Source of the DNA: Acidobacteriota bacterium
GTDB taxonomy: Bacteria > Acidobacteriota > Terriglobia > Terriglobales > Acidobacteriaceae
Assembly (NCBI GenBank): GCA_021851625.1
Contig: JAJZCX010000026.1
Location: forward strand, 1-10,134
Reading direction: 5' to 3'
DNA length: 10,134 bases
A program made the translations under genes and the position numbers. This document shows positions 1-6,939 of the stretch, one piece after another. The notes under the pieces are model-generated. The model saw nothing but the letters and a program-made list of their open reading frames with translations. It searched no databases and had not been told where the DNA came from. How positions within the stretch are numbered: the first letter of the stretch is position 1; the number at the start of each line of letters is the position of its first letter.

Positions 1-1
1 T

Positions 2-451
2 GAGGCCATCGGCGCACGCTTCGGCGCGCAGGCCGTGGTTGTCGCCATCGATGCACGACGCGCGCAACCCGGATCGCACGAGCGTATTGCTCCAGCGCAG
101 GCGCAGGTCTACATCAGCGGCGGACGCAAGCCGACGGGAAAATTGGTGCTCGACTGGGCGCGGGAGGCCGAACAACGCGGCGCGGGCGAGATTTTGCTCA
201 CGTCCATGGACGCTGACGGAACGCGCACTGGATTCGACTGCGAACTGACGGCTCTGCTTGGTGGCGCGCTGCAGATTCCCGTCATCGCATCGGGCGGTGC
301 GGGTACGCTGGAACATTTCGTGGATGTCTTCACGCATGGACGCGCGGATGCCGCCTTGGCCGCCAGCATCTTTCACTACGGCATGACCGACGCACGCACG
401 CTCAAAGAACAACTTGCCGCGCACGGCCTGCCCATGCGTCTGCCTTGCTAA
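2..451 (+). CDS. hisF: Imidazole glycerol phosphate synthase cyclase subunit HisF (5' partial)
   Basis: C-terminal 149 residues of HisF; the reading frame is open to the left edge. With the glutaminase HisH, HisF turns PRFAR plus ammonia into imidazole glycerol phosphate and AICAR in cytoplasmic histidine synthesis. Visible signatures of the (beta/alpha)8 barrel are the strand 'VVVAIDARR', whose Asp (codon 50-52) matches the second catalytic Asp of the family (Asp130 in Thermotoga), then 'GGRKPTG', 'GAGEILLTSMDADGT' and the phosphate-binding 'IASGGAG', followed by 'ADAALAASIFH'. The family is about 250 residues, so roughly the first 100 are missing. TAA ends at 451, and hisA follows 36 bp later on the same strand, so the two are probably co-transcribed. 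No frameshift or missing key residue is seen in the part present. Recognition is firm. Confidence 0.97.
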   Translation, partial: EAIGARFGAQAVVVAIDARRAQPGSHERIAPAQAQVYISGGRKPTGKLVLDWAREAEQRGAGEILLTSMDADGTRTGFDCELTALLGGALQIPVIASGGAGTLEHFVDVFTHGRADAALAASIFHYGMTDARTLKEQLAAHGLPMRLPC

Positions 452-487
452 ACATCCGATGTGCATTGATACAACGAGGAAATAAAA

Positions 488-1195
488 ATGCTAATCCCTG
501 CCATTGATTTAATGGGCGGAAAAATTGTGCAACTGGTGCAGGGCGAGCGCCTCGCACTGCAATTTGATGACTTTGATTATTGGATCGAGCGCTTCGCGCG
601 CTATCCACTGGTGCAGTTGATTGACCTTGACGCCGCCAAGCGTCAAGGAGACAATCGCGCGTTGATCCAAAAAATTCTTCAGCGCCTGCCCTGTCAAATT
701 GGCGGGGGCGTGCGCACGGCAACCGATGCGCGCGCGCTGCTCGATCTGGGTGCGCGGCGTGTCATCTTTGGCTCCTCGCTTTTTGCCGCTCCGGAAGAAT
801 CGAGCGCATCCACCACGCCTCAGGATTGTGTGCGTGTGGAATTCGCGCGCACGCTGGCGGAAGAGATTGGCAACGATCGTCTCGCCTTCAGCGTGGACAC
901 CAAGGGTGGCTTGGTCGCCGTGCGCGGCTGGCAGCAGAACATCGCTCTGCGTCCCGAACAAGCCATGCAGTTGCTGGAGCCATTCTGCTCCGCGTTTCTC
1001 TACACACACGTGGACACCGAAGGTTTGATGCAGGGCTTTCCCTTCGCTGTGGCGGAAAAATTGCGCGCAGGAACGCAGCGACAGTTGATTGTCGCCGGAG
1101 GAATCCGCGCGCAGGAAGAAATCGACGCGCTGGACAGAATCAACGTGGACGCAGTGGCCGGCATGGCTGTCTATAGCGGACTGCTGGCCACATAG
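488..1195 (+). CDS. hisA: ProFAR isomerase HisA
   Basis: Complete 235-residue HisA, which isomerises ProFAR to PRFAR, the substrate of HisF. The start ATG has a clear ribosome binding site (GAGGAA at 476-481, 6 nt upstream). It is a (beta/alpha)8 barrel: 'IPAIDLMGGKIVQL' carries catalytic Asp7, 'LIDLDAA' follows at 45-50, and the phosphate-binding strands are 'GGGVR' (72-76) and 'AGGIR' (203-207). The second catalytic Asp is D137 in 'FSVDTKGG', and T173 in 'YTHVDTEG' matches the conserved active-site Thr. The usual '(Y/H)T.I..DG' appears here as 'YTHVDTEG', a divergent form. The stretch between 'FGSSLF' (94-99) and D137, rich in Ser/Thr/Glu around 102-112, looks longer than in Thermotoga HisA as I remember it. 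It is the last gene of the operon, and its TAG lies 1 bp from the stop of the convergent membrane-protein gene. A PriA-type dual role is not suggested. Confidence 0.95.
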   Translation: MLIPAIDLMGGKIVQLVQGERLALQFDDFDYWIERFARYPLVQLIDLDAAKRQGDNRALIQKILQRLPCQIGGGVRTATDARALLDLGARRVIFGSSLFAAPEESSASTTPQDCVRVEFARTLAEEIGNDRLAFSVDTKGGLVAVRGWQQNIALRPEQAMQLLEPFCSAFLYTHVDTEGLMQGFPFAVAEKLRAGTQRQLIVAGGIRAQEEIDALDRINVDAVAGMAVYSGLLAT

Positions 1196-1196
1196 A

Positions 1197-2222
1197 TCAA
1201 ATGTCGCAGGAAGGATCCGCCGCGGGCGCATTGCCCGGCGGCACAATTACTGTAGCTAATGCTTGTGCGTTCTGCGGCACGCCGAATCCTTCTTTGCGCA
1301 CACGTAGATCGTAGTAGCAAAGTGTGATGGCAATGCCTGCCAGAGAAATCACCCACGCACCGAAAAAGAGATTGGCAGCGCTGGCCACTGCGCCCAGCAA
1401 CGATGCCATGGGCGAGTACGCTCCGCGACTAATGGCTAGCAAACGCAGTGGTGCCGCGATGAGCACGTTCAAAATGGAGATGGCGATGAGCACTGCATAC
1501 ATTGCATAAATTCGGCTCTTGCTCTTCGCAGACAATAAAATCGATCGGCGAATAGCGGCAGAACCCGACAGGCCCTCCGCAAGACACGCTGGAATGGAAA
1601 TCGCGTAGCGCCCCACCAGCCAGAATAAAAATGCGAAGAAAGCCACGCCTCCCATGAGAACAAAGGGAATCAATCGCAGCGCAATCATGAATGGCGGTAG
1701 GGAGTGGGATGCGCCACCGAAGAGACCGGGGATCAACGCGATGGATATGCCCACAAGCAATGCAACGCCAATCCCTGCCAATATTATGTATCCAAACACA
1801 CGCAGTGCTACCTGCAGTGCAACGCTGATGAGGCTGTCGATGCGCACCAGTGCTGAACTACACGCATCGCCGATGGATATCTCCCGCTGCTCCAGCCACG
1901 CTGTGACCGCATAAAAATATGCCCCTTGAATCACCTGCGAAACAAGGAAGATCAGTAACGCTGCCACCAGCGCCGTTCCCATGACCGGCAAGATGAATTG
2001 CATGGGATTGGCCCCGCCCGTAACGTGGCGTGCGGCTGCCAATGGAGCCGCCATCATGCCAATGGCAATCACCTGCACCGCAGCTACAATCCCAACCAAT
2101 CCAAAAACAACACGTGGTCGCTCGCGGTACATGGCAAAGGACCGCGTTAAAAGCTGCGCGGGCGTCATCGGTCCGTAAACAGGCTCGTGTGTGGATGTCG
2201 ATGGATTTTCGGTCTCGTGCAT
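1197..2222 (-). CDS. Six-helix integral membrane protein, 'YYDLRVRKEGF' family, function unknown
   Basis: A 341-residue protein with about six hydrophobic segments, near residues 38-60, 75-97, 131-165 (long, perhaps two), 178-208, 239-263 and 278-303. A short polar N-terminus contains 'LLTRSFAMYRERPRVVF'. The 'RRSILLSAKSKSRIYAMYAVL' stretch (225-245) and the tail 'CYYDLRVRKEGFG' (302-314) are typical of membrane proteins annotated as 'glycerophosphoryl diester phosphodiesterase membrane domain' or DUF-type proteins. These have only the membrane part and no phosphodiesterase catalytic domain, so no enzymatic role should be assumed. The C-terminus is Ala/Pro-rich and probably cytosolic. The ATG is preceded by AGGAAG (2237-2232) about 9 nt away. 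It lies 77 bp downstream of the secreted propeller-like gene on the same strand and may be co-transcribed with it. Its stop codon is 1 bp from that of hisA. The gene is real; its role is unknown. Confidence 0.85.
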   Translation of the reverse strand: MHETENPSTSTHEPVYGPMTPAQLLTRSFAMYRERPRVVFGLVGIVAAVQVIAIGMMAAPLAAARHVTGGANPMQFILPVMGTALVAALLIFLVSQVIQGAYFYAVTAWLEQREISIGDACSSALVRIDSLISVALQVALRVFGYIILAGIGVALLVGISIALIPGLFGGASHSLPPFMIALRLIPFVLMGGVAFFAFLFWLVGRYAISIPACLAEGLSGSAAIRRSILLSAKSKSRIYAMYAVLIAISILNVLIAAPLRLLAISRGAYSPMASLLGAVASAANLFFGAWVISLAGIAITLCYYDLRVRKEGFGVPQNAQALATVIVPPGNAPAADPSCDI

Positions 2223-2299
2223 GGGCGTCTTCTTCCTAAAGAAATCTGCGCGCAGAATAGCACGCTGTCGGGAACATTGAGTGAAAAATTATTTGAGAA

Positions 2300-3538
2300 T
2301 CATCTTTGTATCGGATAAATCTCAATCGCGTCATTCTGCAATACTGCCAGGTGGTCTCCCTTCGGAGAGAGCGCAAAGTTGCCACCAGCGGCGTAGATGG
2401 GCGTCGTCGTCACGCTTAAAAGCTTCTTCCCCGTTTGCGCGGAATATACGTCGATACTCTGCCCTGCCTCAACATCCATATTGTTCGACATTGAAGGTGC
2501 ACCTAAATAATTCTTCCGCATGGTGGCGATGGCAAAAACTGATTCATCCTGCGCAATGGCCATCTGTGGACGTATAGAATTCGTGTTGATCATATCCCGC
2601 CAAAGCAGATGCCCGTTCAGATCGTACGCCTGCATGGATTCATCTGAGAAATATTCATTGCACGTATCGGCAATAAACGCCGTATCGGTCAAAGAGTACA
2701 ACCGGGGTACACAGCCGGATCGAAACGTTGTCACAACCCGTAAATTCCCTTCATAAGGCTGAAAATCGATGCGCCAGTGATCATGGGGCAGACCTTCCAT
2801 CTCCAAAAATCCATCCCGCAGCACGGGCATATACGCAGGAACATCAAGCCTGGATTTGGCCATGATGGCTAGCGGATCCAGCTTTAAAAAGTCGGCAAAA
2901 AATCGACGTGGATCGATGGATGCAGCAGTAGCCTCATTGGTTATCTGTCCCGCCGCAGCCTTGGCCCGCTCTTGTAAATGCAAATCTTCCTTCCACTCCA
3001 ACAATAGGCGCGTTCCGCCCGGAGACATTTCCATCAAAATTGGCGCTCCATGCGCACCAGTAATCGGCTCTTCCTCGAAATTCGCGTCTACTTTACTTAA
3101 GTTCGCACAGCGCCGCAGTAAAAATTTTCCGTTTTGCAGCGGCCAAACAAACTGCCCGTAGTCATCCAAACTCCACTCATCCTGGATGGCTTTTGTATTG
3201 GATCGCAGATCGAGCACCACCGCGCTCTCCCTGTGCTCCATATTTCCATTTTGCGTGGCACACGTAACATTGTGTTCCATCAATGCTGGAATGTTAAAGC
3301 TGAAAAGCAGATGTCGCTCATCCAGATACAGCATCTCCACCAACTGATACCCCTGAAGTGCTGGCAATTTTCCGGGAGGCTTGTATCCATATTGCTGCAC
3401 TAGGATTTTTTGTACAGGACGAATGAGCTTCATGCCTCGGTGGGCGATGGGAGGAAGTGGCTCCTGGGCATTTACTACCGGAGCGACTGCCGCACACAGG
3501 AGAATCAACAACCACGGAATGATTGCTGCGCGTCGCAT
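2300..3538 (-). CDS. Secreted beta-propeller-like hypothetical protein
   Basis: A 412-residue protein of unknown function. It starts with a good Sec signal peptide: Arg2-Arg3, a hydrophobic core 'IIPWLLILLCAAVAPVV', and a likely cut after 'VNA' at residue 24. The mature part is beta-rich with repeated 'blade' strands such as 'LLFSFNI' (77-83), 'SAVVLDLRS' (105-113), 'SPGGTRLLLEW' (172-182), 'QAYDLNGHLLW' (303-313) and 'FALSPKGDHLAVLQ' (388-401). The last resembles the strand pattern of WD40/YVTN or quinoprotein-like propellers. Four Cys are exported (C93, C144, C276, C293), enough for disulfides. The ATG has a strong ribosome binding site (GAGGGG, 3549-3544, 5 nt away). Similar secreted proteins with 'VLDL...W.L.DYGQFVWPL..GKFLLR' appear, from memory, in Acidobacteria; that is recall, not a search. 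It is divergent from the M13 peptidase gene and upstream of the membrane-protein gene. Ligand or partner is unknown. Confidence 0.85.
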   Translation of the reverse strand: MRRAAIIPWLLILLCAAVAPVVNAQEPLPPIAHRGMKLIRPVQKILVQQYGYKPPGKLPALQGYQLVEMLYLDERHLLFSFNIPALMEHNVTCATQNGNMEHRESAVVLDLRSNTKAIQDEWSLDDYGQFVWPLQNGKFLLRRCANLSKVDANFEEEPITGAHGAPILMEMSPGGTRLLLEWKEDLHLQERAKAAAGQITNEATAASIDPRRFFADFLKLDPLAIMAKSRLDVPAYMPVLRDGFLEMEGLPHDHWRIDFQPYEGNLRVVTTFRSGCVPRLYSLTDTAFIADTCNEYFSDESMQAYDLNGHLLWRDMINTNSIRPQMAIAQDESVFAIATMRKNYLGAPSMSNNMDVEAGQSIDVYSAQTGKKLLSVTTTPIYAAGGNFALSPKGDHLAVLQNDAIEIYPIQR

Positions 3539-3660
3539 CAGAACCCCTCACAATTTACACTTGGCATGGCTGCAAATGACTCTGCGTTATTCCATGTCAG
3601 TCTACGCCAACCAATACAAGGATGGCCTGAGATACAGTGGAGAGGAAAGGAATTGGTTGC
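3539..3660. promoter_or_regulatory. Shared intergenic region between divergent genes
   Basis: These 122 bp separate the start codons of the secreted propeller-like protein (- strand) and the M13 peptidase (+ strand), so both promoters should lie here or inside the neighbouring coding ends. A TTTACA (3554-3559, one mismatch to the -35 consensus) has no good -10 partner at normal spacing on the + strand. On the - strand, TTGGTT-17 nt-AATAAC is only a weak match. The ribosome binding sites are clear: GAGGGG for the - gene and AAAGGAA (3646-3652) for the + gene. The promoter role is inferred from gene arrangement, not from a convincing motif. Confidence 0.3.
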
Positions 3661-5769
3661 ATGGCGCTTCGCGGAAATTTTTGTTTAAGCAAATTTTGTT
3701 TGACTCTGCTCGCATCTCTTTGTCTTCCTCCCTCCACACTCGTCGGACAATCCATGAAGAATGCGACTCAACCAGCCTCATCGCATGTTGCCGCCGCGCA
3801 GACTTCAAATGCGATCTCCGGCTTTGACGCAAACCTGATGGATACATCCGCCGATCCCTGCGTGAACTTCTATCAGTACGCCTGCGGAAATTTTTCCAAG
3901 CTATATCCGATCCCCAACGATCTACCTGTTTACAATCAATTTCAAATTTTACAAGAGCTGACGCGCCAACATCTGCGCGACATTTTGGAGCAGGCCGAGC
4001 AGCCACAGCCCAACCGCACGCCAAATGAGCAAAAGATTGGCGACTATTATGCAAGCTGCATGGACACCAGCTCCATCGATGCCGCCGGACTAAAGCCGTT
4101 GCAATCGGAGATCGACGCCATTCACGCCCTACGCAATAAAAGCCAGTTGCCCGCATTGTTGGCACACGATCAAGCCCTGGGCGTGAATGCATTCTTCTCT
4201 CTTGGCTCGCAGCAGGATTTCCGCGATGCTTCCAAGGAAATTGCGTCTGTGGATCAAGACGGACTCGGCTTGCCGGAAAAAGATTATTACCTGCGCACCG
4301 ATCCGCAGAGCATAAAAATCCAACAAGAATATGTGCAGCATGTTACGAACATGCTTGTGCTGGCGGGAGAAGCGCAGCCCCAGGCACAAAGCGATGCCAA
4401 GGCTGTGATGGCGCTGGAAACCGCGATGGCCAAGGCCAGCATGGGGCAGGTGGAGCGACGCGATCCCACCAAGGTTTACCACATCGAAGCCACCGCACAG
4501 TTTGCGCGGAGCGCGCCCGTGCTGCACTGGGAAGCGGTGTTCGCCGACACGCACGCACCCGACTTCCAAACCTTGAACGTGGCTGCGCCGGACTACTTCA
4601 CTGCACTCAATACCATCGTGCAGCAAACAGATTTGCATACGATACAGCAGTACCTGCTCGTGCATTTGTTGGATTCATTTTCTTCGCGCTTGCCCAAGGC
4701 ATTTGATGCAGAGTCCTTCGACTTTTACGGACACAAGCTCAGCGGCTCACCCCAACAGATGGCGCGCTGGAAGCGTTGCGTCTCCGCCACCGACGCCGCC
4801 ATGGGCGAAGCTCTCGGCCAAGCCTACGTGCAGAAATACTTTGCCGGAGACAGCAAGCAGCAAACGCTCAACATGGTGCGCGCCATTGAAACGGCCATGC
4901 GCAGCGATCTCCAATCCCTCGACTGGATGAGCGCAGCCACCAAGGCCAAGGCTCAGGACAAGCTCAACCTCATCAGCAACAAGATCGGTTACCCTGATAC
5001 ATGGCGCGACTATTCCAGCCTGAAGATTGTGCGTACAGATGCGCTGGGCAACTCCATGCGCGCACGGCAATTTGAGTTTGCCCGTGAGATGCGCAAGATC
5101 GGCAAGCCGGTCGATCGCAAGGAATGGGAGATGACGCCGCCAACCATCAATGCCTACTACGACCCCAGCATGAACAACATCAATTTCCCCGCGGGAATTT
5201 TGCAGCCGCCGTTTTATGATCGCTCGCAGCCGCCGCCGGTCAATGATGGCCACATTGGCGCTGTGGTTGGCCACGAGTTGACCCATGGCTTTGATGACCA
5301 AGGCAGCCAATTCGACGGCCACGGCAATCTGAAAGATTGGTGGACGCCGCAGGACAAAAAGCAGTTTGCAGAACGCGAGCAGTGCATCATTGATGAATAC
5401 GATGGCTTCACTGTGGTGGACTCTTTGCACGTTAACGGCAAGTTAACCGTAGGCGAAAACACCGCGGACAATGGTGGTTTGCACTTGGCCTACATGGCCA
5501 TGGAAGCGTGGGCGGATCAGAACCACATCGATTTGCAGAAGAAGATGGGAGGATTCAGTCCGGCGCAAAAATTCTTCATCAGCTTTGCGCAGAACTGGTG
5601 CTACAACGCACGCCCGGAGTATCTGCGGCTGATTACGAATACGAATCCCCACGCTCCAGGGCCGTTTCGCGTGCGCGGCGTGATTGAAAATATGCCGGAA
5701 TTTTCCACGGCTTTTCAGTGCAAGGTCGGCCAGCCCATGGCTCCCGTGCATCGCTGCCGTGTCTGGTAG
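3661..5769 (+). CDS. Secreted M13-family zinc metallopeptidase (neprilysin/PepO type)
   Basis: A 702-residue M13 endopeptidase, a zinc enzyme that cuts oligopeptides and is expected outside the cytoplasm. An N-terminal signal has R4 and K11 and then the hydrophobic 'FCLTLLASLCL', with cleavage probably near residues 28-31. The M13 N-terminal domain starts at 'DPCVNFYQYACGNF' (65-78, family Cys pair C67/C75). The catalytic domain carries the substrate-binding 'NAYYDP' (497-502), the zinc site 'HELTH' (H538, E539, H542), the third ligand E599 with D603 in 'ENTAD', the Arg-containing 'FRVRGVIENM', and the terminal 'CRVW' (699-702). Spacing from 'NAYY' to 'HExxH' (41) equals that in human neprilysin, so the enzyme should be active. 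The ATG at 3661 is preferred over an in-frame GTG at 3637 because AAAGGAA lies 8 nt upstream and the signal peptide begins there. It is transcribed alone, divergent from the propeller gene and convergent with holA. Confidence 0.95.
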   Translation: MALRGNFCLSKFCLTLLASLCLPPSTLVGQSMKNATQPASSHVAAAQTSNAISGFDANLMDTSADPCVNFYQYACGNFSKLYPIPNDLPVYNQFQILQELTRQHLRDILEQAEQPQPNRTPNEQKIGDYYASCMDTSSIDAAGLKPLQSEIDAIHALRNKSQLPALLAHDQALGVNAFFSLGSQQDFRDASKEIASVDQDGLGLPEKDYYLRTDPQSIKIQQEYVQHVTNMLVLAGEAQPQAQSDAKAVMALETAMAKASMGQVERRDPTKVYHIEATAQFARSAPVLHWEAVFADTHAPDFQTLNVAAPDYFTALNTIVQQTDLHTIQQYLLVHLLDSFSSRLPKAFDAESFDFYGHKLSGSPQQMARWKRCVSATDAAMGEALGQAYVQKYFAGDSKQQTLNMVRAIETAMRSDLQSLDWMSAATKAKAQDKLNLISNKIGYPDTWRDYSSLKIVRTDALGNSMRARQFEFAREMRKIGKPVDRKEWEMTPPTINAYYDPSMNNINFPAGILQPPFYDRSQPPPVNDGHIGAVVGHELTHGFDDQGSQFDGHGNLKDWWTPQDKKQFAEREQCIIDEYDGFTVVDSLHVNGKLTVGENTADNGGLHLAYMAMEAWADQNHIDLQKKMGGFSPAQKFFISFAQNWCYNARPEYLRLITNTNPHAPGPFRVRGVIENMPEFSTAFQCKVGQPMAPVHRCRVW

Positions 5770-5781
5770 ATTTGCTGCGAT

Positions 5782-5810
5782 AGGCTGCGCGGGTCAAACT
5801 CGCGCAGTCT
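5782..5810. terminator. Hairpin between convergent M13 peptidase and holA genes
   Basis: An inverted repeat with arms AGGCTGCGCG (5782-5791) and CGCGCAGTCT (5801-5810); the ten pairs include one G-U, with a 9-nt loop. It starts 12 bp after the peptidase TAG and contains the holA stop codon (5794-5796) in its loop and the last holA codons in one arm. It could end transcription from both sides, but neither strand shows a T-tract after the stem, so it is not a standard intrinsic terminator. It may instead act with Rho or protect 3' ends. It could also be a chance product of GC-rich coding sequence. Confidence 0.35.
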
Positions 5811-6939
5811 GCCCCATAGCGCTCAAATCAATAACAAGTTGCTCCAGCACCAGCCGCTTATCCACGGGCGAAGAGCGCAGATCGCGATCGGCATGCGCCA
5901 CGCGTTCGACACAACGCAGCAGATCGCTCCTGTTTTTGTAACGTCGCGCTTGACGGATTAAATCATCGGCCACAAAGGGAGCCACGCGAAAGCCTGGCCA
6001 CAGCGCCTGCCAAATCGCGCGCGAGTCGCGGACATTTTTTTCGAGCACCACCAACATCTGGCGAAAGGTGCGCGCCAGCATGTAGAGGTGTCCAATGGCC
6101 GCATCTTCGCCGCCATCGCTTGCATTCAGTAAACCGTGCAACAGTGCCAGCGCACGCGCCCTATCATGCGCGGAGATGGCATCCGTCAACTCATACAGCG
6201 AGCGTTGCCGCGCCGTGGAAACCATCGCCTCCACATCTTCCAGCGTGATGCGATCTCGCCCGCTCACGTAAAGCAACAACTTTTCCAACTCGCTCGACAT
6301 GGCCATCAGATCGCCGTGCAACGCATCGGTCAACTCGCGCGCAGCATCGGCCTGGCATTGCACTCCGGCTTGCGCCGCCGTGGCAACCAACCAGCGCATG
6401 GCGTCCGCCTCGGCGGCCTCGGCCAACTCCACCAGCCCACACCATGCTCCCAGCGACTCGCGTATTTTCTCATACTGCTCTTTGTCCTGCATCTCCATGC
6501 GCCGCGCGTCGGCGGGAATGTGCAGATGATCCGCCACGAAGACCAGCAGCGCCTGTGGATTGGGCGCGCGCAGGTAGGCTTCCATGGCGGCGAATTCCTC
6601 TTTCTTCGCGCCGCGTTGGTAGAGCGCGCGCACATTGCGCACAAAGACAAGCTGAAAAGGAGCCATCAGCGACGGCGTGCTGGCTCGATCCAGCGCGTCG
6701 AAGACGGTATGCACACCCAAAGTAAATTCTGAGACGCAAAAATCGCGCAGCGCCGGATCCGTCAATGCCTCCAGCAATCCGGTGCGGCACTGCTGTTGGA
6801 AGTACGCCGCATCACCCACCAAAATATATCCCGGCTTGCGAGCATCGGTGCGCACTTCAGCCAAAAATCTCCGCACTGCGGCAAAGCCGCCGGAGAGTTG
6901 CGTCTGTGCCGAAGCTGCTCCTTGCATCCGCGTCTCCAT
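5794..6939 (-). CDS. holA: DNA polymerase III delta subunit (clamp loader)
   Basis: A 381-residue delta subunit of the clamp loader, which opens the beta sliding clamp for loading at primer-template DNA in the cytoplasm. The N-terminal part has 'GYILVGDAAYF' (37-47), the degenerate P-loop-like start of the family with no functional GKT. Residues 96-150 include 'LVFVRNV' and 'LLVFVADHLHIP'. The family signature is around 216-256: 'SELEKLLLYVSGRDRITLEDVEAMV', then 'SLYELTDAI'. The alpha-helical collar ends in 'VDKRLVLEQLVIDL' (359-372). It is somewhat longer than the roughly 340 residues usual in Proteobacteria. The ATG overlaps the TAA of lptE by one base, and no strong ribosome binding site precedes it, so its translation is probably coupled to lptE. 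An internal ATG four codons in is an alternative start. The identity is well supported. Confidence 0.93.
   Translation of the reverse strand: METRMQGAASAQTQLSGGFAAVRRFLAEVRTDARKPGYILVGDAAYFQQQCRTGLLEALTDPALRDFCVSEFTLGVHTVFDALDRASTPSLMAPFQLVFVRNVRALYQRGAKKEEFAAMEAYLRAPNPQALLVFVADHLHIPADARRMEMQDKEQYEKIRESLGAWCGLVELAEAAEADAMRWLVATAAQAGVQCQADAARELTDALHGDLMAMSSELEKLLLYVSGRDRITLEDVEAMVSTARQRSLYELTDAISAHDRARALALLHGLLNASDGGEDAAIGHLYMLARTFRQMLVVLEKNVRDSRAIWQALWPGFRVAPFVADDLIRQARRYKNRSDLLRCVERVAHADRDLRSSPVDKRLVLEQLVIDLSAMGQTARV

Noticed and set aside
509..1246. Long - strand open frame of 245 codons opposite hisA
   Set aside because: It lies antisense to a clearly recognised HisA, has a low-complexity His/Arg/Cys-rich composition with no motifs, and is a shadow of the real gene.
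1197..2222. Glycerophosphodiester phosphodiesterase enzyme
   Set aside because: Only the membrane-domain resemblance is present; there is no soluble catalytic barrel or metal-binding motif in its 341 residues.
2248..2257. 10-bp palindrome CTGCGCGCAG between the propeller and membrane genes
   Set aside because: It is too short and has no T-tract, so it is not a credible terminator, and no second copy was found to support an operator.
3480..3538. Lipoprotein signal in the propeller-like protein (Cys at residue 15)
   Set aside because: The Cys sits in the hydrophobic core after Leu-Leu, without the small residue a lipobox needs; a normal signal peptidase site after residue 24 fits better.
3637..3660. 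GTG at 3637 as an earlier start of the M13 peptidase
   Set aside because: The ATG at 3661 has a well-spaced ribosome binding site and directly begins the signal peptide; the GTG would place that ribosome binding site inside the coding sequence.
4747..5430. 227-codon - strand open frame opposite the M13 peptidase
   Set aside because: It covers the complement of the catalytic zinc site of a well-supported peptidase and has no motifs of its own.
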